14,361 bases of DNA from Desulfurococcales archaeon. GTDB taxonomy: Archaea > Thermoproteota > Thermoprotei_A > Sulfolobales > NBVN01. Positions 1-7,061 of the stretch are shown here, in pieces. Made by a program: the position numbers and the translations under genes. The stretch covers positions 1 to 14,361 of the forward strand of contig JALWQN010000112.1 in assembly GCA_027083115.1 (NCBI GenBank), written 5' to 3'. The number at the start of each line of letters is the position of its first letter. Position 1 is the stretch's first letter. The notes beneath the pieces were generated by a model. That model worked only from the letters and a program-made list of their open reading frames with translations. It made no database searches and was not told the origin of the DNA.

Positions 1-116
1 GATATTGCCTGAGCAACATCAGCTGAAGCATTAATTGTCCCATTACCGTAGAGACAGTCATAGTCTGCTTCACCCGTGTCAGTAGAGGTTATGTAGAGAA
101 CCCATTCCTGCAGACA
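1..116 (-). other. Unidentified open reading frame fragment at left edge
   Basis: On the minus strand a reading frame opens after a TAG at about 119-117 and runs 38 codons to the window edge. It contains the string TSTDTGEADYDCLYGNGTIN. The composition, with acidic residues, N-glycosylation-type NGT and NAS sites and no stop, looks coding and extracellular in style, but I recognise no family. It begins just where the DUF917-like remnant stops being recognisable. It could be the continuation of the decayed gene after another frameshift, or a different gene joined by a rearrangement. No start codon or ribosome site supports it as an independent gene. Confidence 0.3.
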
Positions 117-285
117 CTAAAGCTAATGAATCCTTATTAACACTACCTATGTCAGCAAGAACCACCTTATTGCCCAGAATAAGTTTTTCTAATAATCTTA
201 TTTCCTTACGCTATAGAACCTTCACCACCAGCTCCTAAGAAAGGAGCGCCATAAATTATGTCTTTAAAATCTAGAGGGTCTAACT
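94..285 (-). pseudogene. DUF917-family protein remnant, frameshifted
   Basis: Translation of the minus strand gives a segment reading PLDFKDIIYGAPFLGAGGEG (about 277-215), then a frame change near 213. A second segment contains LLEKLILGNKVVLADIG and continues to SLALVSAGMGS (about 213-97). This order matches the start of DUF917 (PF06032) proteins: an LGTGGGG-type glycine loop, then a VVLVDPDEL-like strand, then a VxxxxMMGAP-like strand. Family members are linked to hydantoin and thiohydantoin metabolism and often sit beside hydantoinases. Upstream, in yet another frame, bases 391-286 read as a plausible N-terminal stretch (ATG at 391, containing LKDKLMLLGIPYIFP, then NKEFIKIINKAKTISNS after a shift). 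At least two frameshifts and the lack of the remaining roughly 250 residues make this a dead gene. The family match is from memory of the motif pattern, without a search. Confidence 0.6.
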
Positions 286-368
286 ATTGCTTATTGTTTT
301 AGCTTTGTTTATTATTTTAATAAACTCCTTGTTACGGAAATATATAGGGAATTCCCAAAAGCATTAAT

Positions 369-641
369 TTATCTTTCAGGCTGATTTTCATGTTCAGACC
401 CTGGAGTCTTCACCTTTTCAAAATTCAGGAACACAAAGATTTCGTGGACCATGAAGAGCAATAAACCAATATAAATACTGATGTACTTGCTGCATAACTA
501 AGTACAAGCGCTGAAGACAATGAAGTGGTCAAATAAACCATTAAGCTTACTAGAGCACTAAAAATTATTAGCACCAACACCAAATATGTTAATTACTACA
601 GAAACTAGAAGATAACCATAATTTATATCACCTATACCCAT
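369..641 (-). pseudogene. C-terminal remnant of a multi-TM permease (APC-like)
   Basis: The minus strand from 641 reads MGIGDINYGYLLVSVVINIF and then continues in shifted frames. One piece contains SALVSLMVYLTTSLSSALVL (about 560-500). The last piece contains IYIGLLLFMVHEIFVFLNFE followed by a polar tail ending GSEHENQPER and TAA at 369. The hydrophobic segments of about 20 residues with a short charged cytoplasmic tail are typical of the last three helices of an APC- or NCS1-type permease. At least two frameshifts, near 550 and near 485, break it, and no N-terminal half is visible before the neighbouring gene. It lies directly upstream of the DUF917 remnant in the same orientation, so the two were probably one operon. 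The exact permease family is inference. Confidence 0.55.
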
Positions 642-761
642 TGGTGATTATACTCAGAGGCTCTCAATTAATGGCGAAGCATTTTCTATCAGGTAATAAC
701 AATACTTATAATAATGTATTACAATAATAGTTTTTATATTCAGCTATTACTTAGCAAAAGG
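642..761. other. AT-rich spacer, nothing recognised
   Basis: These 120 bases between the permease remnant and the surface protein hold only AT-rich sequence with stops in all frames. A short inverted pair (AATAC...GTATT, about 700-720) lies downstream of the surface-protein gene, but it is weak and could be chance. I see no tRNA, repeat family or insertion-sequence end. Confidence 0.4.
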
Positions 762-2024
762 CTAGCGTTTCTTTAATAATGCGATTGCTGCTCCTACCAC
801 CACCGCAAGTATTGCTCCCGCTATTATTGATGTATACGTTATGTTAGCTTTTTGGGGCAGCAGAGTTGTTGAGAAAGCCGATGTTGTTGTGCTTGATGTC
901 ATACTTTGCGTGGGTATTACAGTTGATGAAGCAGTTGTTGAGGAAGTAATTGTTGATGTTACGGTTGTGTGTGTGGATGTAGTAGTTGCCCTAGGTGATG
1001 TTTTTGTTTGCGACATAGTCGTCGACGTAGAGGTTGTTTTCGTTGTAGTGGTTGAAGGCGTTGAGGTGATTGATGTGATAGCATGTGTAGTTGTAGCAGT
1101 CGCTTGGCTTTTAATGTTGTAGGGCTTCATAAGTGGATAATGATCAATGTTGCTATTACTATTATTAATAATATATGGTGTGTCACCTATTCCGTCACTA
1201 TTTGAATCAGTACCCTTATAGTCACTCCAGTAATTACCCCCTGAAGGATAACCATTATCCCAAATATTAATTGAGTCCACAACAACTGCTTGTACGGAAT
1301 TATTAATGAAATCATTATGGTAAAAAGTGTTATTTGAAGAACCCATAAGGCCTACACCATATTTATTGTTGCTAATTAAATTAGCATAAAGAGTATTGTT
1401 TGAAGAAGATAGGAAGGCCACACCGTCACGGTCGTTATTTATTATGTTGTTGAATATGGTATTATTGTCTGATAATGAATAAAGGATTAGGCCACTACTA
1501 TTATTTATTTTGTTGTCATAAATAACATTATTTGATGAACTAAATAATACTAAGGCGATTTGATGACTGCTTATTGTATTATTCCAGATTTTATTATTTG
1601 AAGAATCATAGAAGACAATACCTAAATGTTTATTGCTTACTAAATTACTACAGAAATTGCTATTCGATACATTAATGAAATGCATGCCAGTATCGAAACC
1701 TCCCTCTATTTCTATGTTTTTCACAGTTATGTTGCTTAAGTTTACTGCTACTATAGTCATCCCTCCTCCATTTCCTACCCCCATTATCTTGTGTCCTTCT
1801 CCATCAAGAATAACGTTACTTGTTTTTATTGTAGTTGCATTAACATCAGACGAAATTTTGAAGTCTTTAGTTAAGACATACGTTCCTGGCTTAGTGATAT
1901 TGTATGGTAAATGATCAATATAATGTATAACTTGCCCAGAGGCATTCAGCCCTTTCATTCCTGGTACTAAAGATAATATTAAAAGGAGTATGAAAATAAC
2001 AAATGCTTTTAACACCTTAGTCAA
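762..2024 (-). CDS. NosD-type right-handed beta-helix cell-surface protein with S/T-rich stalk
   Basis: This is a 420-residue secreted, membrane-anchored surface protein. Residues 1-25 form a signal peptide (lysines, then a long hydrophobic core). Residues about 88-250 carry tandem 22-23-residue repeats of the SSNNxIxxNxI type, the signature of parallel beta-helix NosD/PbH1 domains. The archaeal hallmark NIWDNGYPSGGNYWSDY (253-269) follows, then a DSNSDGIGD loop (273-281) that resembles a calcium site. Residues 309-390 are almost all Ser/Thr with a few prolines, probably an O-glycosylated stalk. Residues 397-417 are a TM helix ending in KKR. The start is a TTG at 2024, five bases after AGGTGGT. 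The ATG five bases further upstream reads only ATG ATT GAC TAA and is out of frame. Relatives bind or act on polysaccharide or are surface-layer associated. The ligand is unknown and no link to the catabolic genes is evident. Confidence 0.85.
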   Translation of the reverse strand: MTKVLKAFVIFILLLILSLVPGMKGLNASGQVIHYIDHLPYNITKPGTYVLTKDFKISSDVNATTIKTSNVILDGEGHKIMGVGNGGGMTIVAVNLSNITVKNIEIEGGFDTGMHFINVSNSNFCSNLVSNKHLGIVFYDSSNNKIWNNTISSHQIALVLFSSSNNVIYDNKINNSSGLILYSLSDNNTIFNNIINNDRDGVAFLSSSNNTLYANLISNNKYGVGLMGSSNNTFYHNDFINNSVQAVVVDSINIWDNGYPSGGNYWSDYKGTDSNSDGIGDTPYIINNSNSNIDHYPLMKPYNIKSQATATTTHAITSITSTPSTTTTKTTSTSTTMSQTKTSPRATTTSTHTTVTSTITSSTTASSTVIPTQSMTSSTTTSAFSTTLLPQKANITYTSIIAGAILAVVVGAAIALLKKR

Positions 2025-2059
2025 TCATTACCACCTGTTAACATCTCTAACTCTTAAGT

Positions 2060-2074
2060 ATCAATTATAAACTT
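2060..2074 (-). promoter_or_regulatory. Putative TATA box of the surface-protein gene
   Basis: On the minus strand the sequence reads AAGTTTATAATTGA, a good archaeal TATA-like element. It lies about 40-45 bases before the TTG start and would place transcription initiation roughly 15-20 bases before the start, leaving room for the AGGTGGT ribosome site. This is pattern evidence only. Confidence 0.4.
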
Positions 2075-2279
2075 ATTGGATTTGATTTAACAAAAAGTAA
2101 GATTCAGGAAATATTGCCAGTATCCAAAATTATTAATGTCTTGCTTTATTAAAGTGTACTCATAATTAAAAAATTAAAAACATGAATCATCCGTCAAGAT
2201 AAATCTCCCTAATTAAAGTGTATCTGATGTTTTCCCATATCAGAGACCAAAATCCAAATTTGTTTAATCACTGTTTTTA

Positions 2280-2498
<219 letters not shown>

Positions 2499-2981
2499 TT
2501 AACTCTTACCTTCTTTCTTCCATTGCAGTGCTAGCTTTATGGCATCAATTATTTGTTTGTAGCCTGTGCACCTACACACTATCCCGTTAAGTACTTCCTT
2601 GATCTCCTCGTCTGTTGCGTCAGGCATGTTTTCGACGATGTAGTGGCCTGCTAGTATGAATGCCGGCGTGCAGAAGCCACACTGGAAACCAAATTTCTCT
2701 ATGAAGGCCTTCTGAATTAAGGATGGTTCACCGTTCTTGCTTAATCCCTCCACAGTCACGATATCTGCATCGTCAGTCTCAACAGCAAGGACCTGGCAGG
2801 ACTTTACTGGGAACCCATTCATTAATACGGTGCATATCCCGCATTCTCCCCTATAGCAGTTCGCCTTCACGCTTATGTAATGGAGCTTATCCCTCAGCAC
2901 ATGAAGTAGGCTTTCCTTAGGCGAGACCCTAACTTTCTTCTTCTCCCCATTTACCGTTAGAGTTATTTCAACATCCTTCAT
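2499..2981 (-). CDS. Molybdenum hydroxylase small subunit, 2 x [2Fe-2S] (XdhC/CoxS type)
   Basis: This is the electron-transfer subunit of a heterotrimeric xanthine dehydrogenase/aldehyde oxidase-family enzyme. It passes electrons from the molybdenum centre to FAD. I start it at ATG 2981, giving 160 residues, the usual size. That ATG lies seven bases after GGAGGTG and one base after the stop of the medium subunit. A start at 3035 would only add residues inside the upstream gene. The N-terminal plant-type ferredoxin fold carries C42, C47, C50 and C62 (CYRGECGIC...SC). The C-terminal helical domain carries C101, C104, C136 and C138 (QCGFCTPA and CRCTGY), so all eight ligands are present. The usual QCGFCTPG has Ala instead of Gly at the end. 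It is the last gene of the operon, translationally coupled to the FAD subunit. The substrate cannot be told from this subunit. Confidence 0.93.
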   Translation of the reverse strand: MKDVEITLTVNGEKKKVRVSPKESLLHVLRDKLHYISVKANCYRGECGICTVLMNGFPVKSCQVLAVETDDADIVTVEGLSKNGEPSLIQKAFIEKFGFQCGFCTPAFILAGHYIVENMPDATDEEIKEVLNGIVCRCTGYKQIIDAIKLALQWKKEGKS

Positions 2982-2982
2982 T

Positions 2983-3921
2983 TTAGAACACCTCCACCCC
3001 CTCAATAAGTTTCTTAAGTATTGCCTTAGTACCAACCCTGACTAAATGCATCCTGTATTCCTTGCTGGCCCTCAGGTCCTGACCCCTCTTACCATGACCT
3101 ATCGGTAAATCAACGTATTTGTATGCTGCATTAATTGCTTCATCAATTAATGAGTTGATGTCTCCTTCCTTACGGAATATTTCTTCAGCCTCCTTCACAT
3201 AGACTGGCGTCTTAGCTATTGAGGCATAAGCTAACCTAATGATCCTTTTGCTCCTATCTCCCGGATTAGACACTAGTGCCGCAACACCAACTACAGCCCT
3301 ATCCTCAGCAGACCTCCTGAACTTAATGTAGCCACTTCTTGAGTTCTCTGGTGGTTCAGGAACGTTTATGGATGTGATGATTTCATTCGGAGCTAAAACG
3401 TTCTCAGTTACTCCAGTGAAGAACTCATTTATTGGTACCTCCCTAACCCCCTCCACACTAGCTAAGGTTAGGGTCGCCTTATGCACTAGTAAAGGAGGTG
3501 AGGAATCGTTCTGCGGTGACGATTTAGCTATGTTACCACCTATTGTGGCCCTAAACTTAAGCTCGAAATCCCCATACTGTTTTGCGGCCTCCCATAAAGC
3601 AGTGTATTTCTTCCTAATCGCTTCTGACTTAAGTATTTCGTGGAATGTTGTTACTGGACCTATCCTGAGGCCCTCACCTTCAGCGTATTTAATGCCTCTT
3701 AGCTCAGGAATTCCCTTCAAATCAATAACGTGTTTAACCTCAAACTTTCTTGCCCTGAAGTTTCTTGAGAGACATGTAGCACCTGCCAGCACAATAGCAT
3801 GGTCGTTCTTCAGCTTATTAAGAAGCTCTAGAGCCTCATTAACTGTTTTTGGCTTATAGTAGTCGAAGTCAGGGAAGTACTCCCTCCATAAAACTTGTGC
3901 TTTATCTCTTTTAATGCTCAT
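2983..3921 (-). CDS. Molybdenum hydroxylase medium subunit, FAD-binding (CoxM/XdhB type)
   Basis: This is the FAD subunit of the hydroxylase, which receives electrons from the iron-sulfur subunit and hands them to the terminal acceptor. ATG 3921 (312 residues) is preferred because GGTGGTG lies just before it. A GTG at 3930 is possible but overlaps that ribosome site. Residues 20-200 are the PCMH-type FAD domain, with the first pyrophosphate loop AGATCLSRN (46-54) and the second loop TIGGNIAKSSPQND (126-139). The C-terminal CO-dehydrogenase flavoprotein domain follows. In the first loop the family consensus AGGTD/AGGQS is AGATC, so one Gly is Ala and the following residue is Cys. This may affect flavin binding or be lineage-specific. 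The start overlaps the end of the large-subunit gene, and the stop is one base from the small-subunit ATG, so the three genes form a tight operon. Confidence 0.92.
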   Translation of the reverse strand: MSIKRDKAQVLWREYFPDFDYYKPKTVNEALELLNKLKNDHAIVLAGATCLSRNFRARKFEVKHVIDLKGIPELRGIKYAEGEGLRIGPVTTFHEILKSEAIRKKYTALWEAAKQYGDFELKFRATIGGNIAKSSPQNDSSPPLLVHKATLTLASVEGVREVPINEFFTGVTENVLAPNEIITSINVPEPPENSRSGYIKFRRSAEDRAVVGVAALVSNPGDRSKRIIRLAYASIAKTPVYVKEAEEIFRKEGDINSLIDEAINAAYKYVDLPIGHGKRGQDLRASKEYRMHLVRVGTKAILKKLIEGVEVF

Positions 3922-6340
3922 TATCACCACCTTTTAAATTGATTCTTAAGTACTCCATTGCTTTCTCGAGTAACTCTGGCTTCTGCTTCTTTATCTCAGC
4001 AATCACTCTTTCGGGGCTTAAAGGTAGGTCGGTTATTCTTACCCCTATGGCGTTATAGATGGCATTAGCTATTGCTGCCGGCCAAGGAATCATCGTTAAT
4101 TCAGCTATTCCTTTAGCTCCATATGGCGCGTCCTTCTGCTTCACTCCAAGGAACTTCCACTCGAACTTCTTGGGTATGTCTCCAGCCCTAGCCACAATAT
4201 ATCCTGTTAGGCAAGGATTAAGAAGCATTCCATCAGGGTAAATCCCTTTAAATTCCCGCCTAACATCATACTTTATCTCCTCCCTTAATGCTATGTTGAT
4301 CCCCATTACAGCCCCACCAATAACTTGGCCTTCAGCCAAACCCGGATTAACTTCAGGAGTATCTAATACTGTTGCTGCCGTTATTACCTTAATTTCTCCA
4401 GTCAGTAAGTTTATCTCTACCTCAACACCGCCGGCACCAAAGGTGTAGAAAGGAGCCAGATGCCCTTCCTCCATAACCTGCCCTGTTTCAGGGTCTGTCA
4501 AGACATTTCTTGGTGGGACGTAATAGCCTCTACCTATTAATGGCCCTCCAACAGTCACTCCTTTCTCATTCATATAGCCTATAGCAAGCTTCTCTATGGG
4601 TATGCAGTGCCAGGGCTCCCCAACCACGCATGCTTTACCATCCCTTACTTCAATCATGTCCTTATTTACTGTGAAAGCAATTGATGCTGCCTCCTTAATT
4701 TGTTCCTTAAGGTCCTCACAAGCCATAAGTAAGGACATAGACTCGGAGAACAGGCCTCTGGACCCCACAGTCTGCCATGTGTATGGAACCATATCTGTTT
4801 GCCTATGGGGTGAAACCCGGATCTTCTTTGGGGGAATACCTAGTTCCTCAGCAACTATTTGTGTTAATGCCGTTATTGTTCCTTGACCCATCTCACCAGT
4901 TCCCACAAGGATATCGACAGAGCCATCCTCATTAACCTTAACTATGGCTGACGATGCTGCACTAGAGGGCTGGAAAGGCCCTTTCCAGAAGGCAGCAATA
5001 CCTTTAGATCTAATAACCCATGGCTTATCCTTCCTTGGCCCTATTCCCACATTAGAGAGTATTTTATTGACCTCAAGAACCGGGGTTAATGGATCACCAG
5101 CATCCTCCTTCAATCGCTCACCAATTGCTGTAAGGGACTTCCCAGGAACAAAAAGGTTCTTAGCCCTAAACTCAACAGGATCCACACCTAATTCGTGGGC
5201 TAACTCATCGATCTGTGATTCGAATGCTGTATGAAGCTCCTGCATAGTGAACCCCCTGAAGGCTGTAGTAGGTACCTTATTCGTGTATACAGCATAAGAA
5301 TCAACATGCACATTAGGTATTTCATAAGGTCCTGTCGCAGTCAATCCTATAGCCCTAGCCATATTTACTGTGTAGTCAGCGTAAGCTCCTGCATCAAGGT
5401 AGTATTCACCCCAATGCGCAATTATTCTTCCGTCTTTAGTTGCTCCTGTCTTCATTTTTAGCACGTACCCAGCTCTTTGAGCCATGAAGAAGAAGTTTTC
5501 TCTGGCCGTTAAGCGAAGCTTAACTGGCCTACCACCTAACTTCATGGAGAACAGAATGGGTATGTGCTCCAGCAGCAGTCCGGCCTTACCTCCGAAACCA
5601 CCACCAGTATATAAGTGGTGAACAACTAGCTTATGCATAGGTATATTGAGGGATTTAGAGAGGAGTTCCCTAACAGCGAAAGGAGATTGATGGGATGACC
5701 ATACCTCAACAGTTCCTTCGCTTCTTACCCTCGCAACGCCTGTCCATGGCTCTAGATAATAGTGGGTTAAGAGAGGTAACCTATAGGTCTTCTCAACAAC
5801 CACGTCAGCATCCTTAAGCACTTTCTCAGCGTTTCCTTTCCTCACCTTAGTATGATGAGCTATGTTCGTTCCTGGCTTAGGATAGATAAAAACAGCATGC
5901 TTATATTTACTCATTTCCTCATGAATTATTGGGGCGTCAGGAGATAACGATTCCTCCACTGAAAGAGAGTAAGGTAGCGGTTCGTACTCAATAACTATTT
6001 TTTCTGCTGCTTCTTCTGCTGCTTGTAGTGTTTCTGCTACTATTCCAGCTACTGGTTGGCCGTAGTATAGTGTTTTACCTCTTGCGAGAACGTCCCTATC
6101 CGCAGCATATAGACCAACCTTAAAAGGGAAATCATCACCAGTAAAAACCCTAACAACCCCAGGCACCCTAAGAGCTTCAGAATAATCTATCGAAACTATT
6201 CTTGCGTGTGGGTAAGGACTGCCCACCAGCTTCGCCCAAAGCATGCCAGGAATCTCAAAGTCAAAGGCAAATTCAGCCCCACCGAGAACTTTATCTTTAT
6301 CTATTCTAGGGACTGATTTACCAACATATTTATACGTCAC
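3911..6340 (-). CDS. Molybdenum hydroxylase large subunit, molybdopterin-binding (xanthine dehydrogenase/aldehyde oxidase family)
   Basis: This 809-residue catalytic subunit binds the Mo-molybdopterin cytosine dinucleotide-type cofactor and hydroxylates a carbon next to a ring nitrogen or an aldehyde carbon. Visible family motifs, in order, are GGGFGGK (246-252), DAGAY (316-320), AFRGF (360-364), GTGEMGQGT (480-488) and GSRG (526-529). The C-terminal GAKGIAE has Glu747 in the place of the catalytic base. The CO dehydrogenase active loop AYRCSFR is absent and replaced by TAFRGFTMQ, so CO oxidation is unlikely. AFRGF resembles xanthine dehydrogenase. The start is GTG 6340, shortly after a GTGAT element. 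It is the first gene of the operon, in the order large-medium-small, and sits beside a nucleobase permease, which supports a purine-like substrate. That assignment is inference, since aldehyde oxidoreductases share all these motifs. Confidence 0.9.
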   Translation of the reverse strand: MTYKYVGKSVPRIDKDKVLGGAEFAFDFEIPGMLWAKLVGSPYPHARIVSIDYSEALRVPGVVRVFTGDDFPFKVGLYAADRDVLARGKTLYYGQPVAGIVAETLQAAEEAAEKIVIEYEPLPYSLSVEESLSPDAPIIHEEMSKYKHAVFIYPKPGTNIAHHTKVRKGNAEKVLKDADVVVEKTYRLPLLTHYYLEPWTGVARVRSEGTVEVWSSHQSPFAVRELLSKSLNIPMHKLVVHHLYTGGGFGGKAGLLLEHIPILFSMKLGGRPVKLRLTARENFFFMAQRAGYVLKMKTGATKDGRIIAHWGEYYLDAGAYADYTVNMARAIGLTATGPYEIPNVHVDSYAVYTNKVPTTAFRGFTMQELHTAFESQIDELAHELGVDPVEFRAKNLFVPGKSLTAIGERLKEDAGDPLTPVLEVNKILSNVGIGPRKDKPWVIRSKGIAAFWKGPFQPSSAASSAIVKVNEDGSVDILVGTGEMGQGTITALTQIVAEELGIPPKKIRVSPHRQTDMVPYTWQTVGSRGLFSESMSLLMACEDLKEQIKEAASIAFTVNKDMIEVRDGKACVVGEPWHCIPIEKLAIGYMNEKGVTVGGPLIGRGYYVPPRNVLTDPETGQVMEEGHLAPFYTFGAGGVEVEINLLTGEIKVITAATVLDTPEVNPGLAEGQVIGGAVMGINIALREEIKYDVRREFKGIYPDGMLLNPCLTGYIVARAGDIPKKFEWKFLGVKQKDAPYGAKGIAELTMIPWPAAIANAIYNAIGVRITDLPLSPERVIAEIKKQKPELLEKAMEYLRINLKGGDNEH

Positions 6341-6372
6341 AATATCACAACAGTTTTATTAACAACGTGAAA

Positions 6373-6387
6373 GATAAATAAACTTTT
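6373..6387 (-). promoter_or_regulatory. Putative promoter of the hydroxylase operon
   Basis: The minus strand reads AAAAGTTTATTTATC, a purine-rich BRE-like stretch followed by a TATA-like box. Its centre is about 38 bases before the GTG start, predicting a leader of about a dozen bases. The 147-base gap between the divergent starts at 6340 and 6488 is the only place for the operon's promoter. Confidence 0.4.
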
Positions 6388-6440
6388 CTCGAAATACTAA
6401 AATGAATGAATCTTGTTATAGAGAATGTACTGATTTAGAA

Positions 6441-6455
6441 AAACATTTTATTCTT
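6441..6455 (+). promoter_or_regulatory. Putative TATA box of the orphan 169-residue gene
   Basis: AAACATTTTATTCTT lies about 40 bases before ATG 6488, at the right distance for a short leader of about 12 bases. No Shine-Dalgarno motif precedes the ATG (GGATATTAAAAT). Confidence 0.3.
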
Positions 6456-6487
6456 TTGCGTAGAGTGTGTTAACTGGATATTAAAAT

Positions 6488-6997
6488 ATGCCGCTAACCT
6501 CTTATAGAGTCACGGAGGAAGTAAGCACTATACTAAAGAAAAAAAGGTACAGATTAACTCACTTAAGTGAGGAATACATTGAGGGGGTAAAGAAGCTGAG
6601 TAGGATAGGGTCTAAAAGAAGGTTTATTTATTTTCTTATTAAGCCCATGAAGTTCTACGGCATTAACGAAGCGAAAGGAATGAATAAATTATTCAATAAG
6701 AGGAGGCCCTCATCCTTATCTACATTCTACTTTTATAACTTAGTTCCCATAAGTGAGGAAGGATATAGTGATGAGGCAATGCACTATACAGCAACAAAAA
6801 TGATGGATAGCTGGAACCTGAGACCACTTATGCCTTGGGATATTTTCCTCACCTCATACACAAAAATAACGCACTTAGTTAGCATAAAGCACCGGAAAAT
6901 ACTGTATCCTATAGATCCTGGAGTCGTTAAGAAATACGTTCATAAGGAAGTCATTGATTTATTCACTGAGTTAATGAAGAGATTAGAGATAGTTTAG
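6488..6997 (+). CDS. Hypothetical protein, 169 residues, no recognised domain
   Basis: I do not recognise this protein. It is basic at the N-terminus (KKKRYR at 17-22, KRR near 43), has no signal peptide or convincing TM helix, and ends in a helix-like segment (about 148-168, KKYVHKEVIDLFTELMKRLE). The middle holds aromatic-rich stretches such as STFYFYNLVPISEEGY and SWNLRPLMPWDIFLTSY that suggest a folded globular domain. It has no CxxC, Walker or HTH signature that I can defend. It is transcribed away from the hydroxylase operon and converges with the permease gene, whose stop is 65 bases beyond. Good codon use over the whole length and no overlap with another gene argue that it is real. 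A function tied to the hydroxylase, such as a regulator or maturation factor, is only a guess from position. Confidence 0.65.
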   Translation: MPLTSYRVTEEVSTILKKKRYRLTHLSEEYIEGVKKLSRIGSKRRFIYFLIKPMKFYGINEAKGMNKLFNKRRPSSLSTFYFYNLVPISEEGYSDEAMHYTATKMMDSWNLRPLMPWDIFLTSYTKITHLVSIKHRKILYPIDPGVVKKYVHKEVIDLFTELMKRLEIV

Positions 6998-7043
6998 TTA
7001 TTGAGTTACCTTAAAAACTAAAGAAACCAGAGTAAGTTTTAGC

Positions 7044-7056
7044 CCATAAAAAATAA
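7044..7056 (-). terminator. T-rich terminator after the permease
   Basis: The minus strand just past the permease stop reads ATTATTTTTTATG, with a run of six Ts. Archaeal transcription often ends at such runs. No stem precedes it. It also lies in the short space between two converging genes. Confidence 0.4.
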
Positions 7057-7061
7057 TTAAG

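Noticed and set aside
860..1110. GTT/GTA-rich repetitive tract as a possible microsatellite or CRISPR-like array
   Set aside because: The repetition is irregular and explained by Thr/Ser codons of the stalk. There are no constant repeats with spacers of equal length.
841..1122. Plus-strand Val-rich open frame of 93 codons
   Set aside because: It is the antisense of the Ser/Thr-rich stalk of the surface protein. Thr and Ser codons read backwards give Val and Asp, and it has no start signal or family.
3911..6340. Aerobic CO dehydrogenase large subunit
   Set aside because: The CoxL active loop AYRCSFR is missing and TAFRGFTMQ stands in its place, so the xanthine dehydrogenase/aldehyde oxidase branch fits better.
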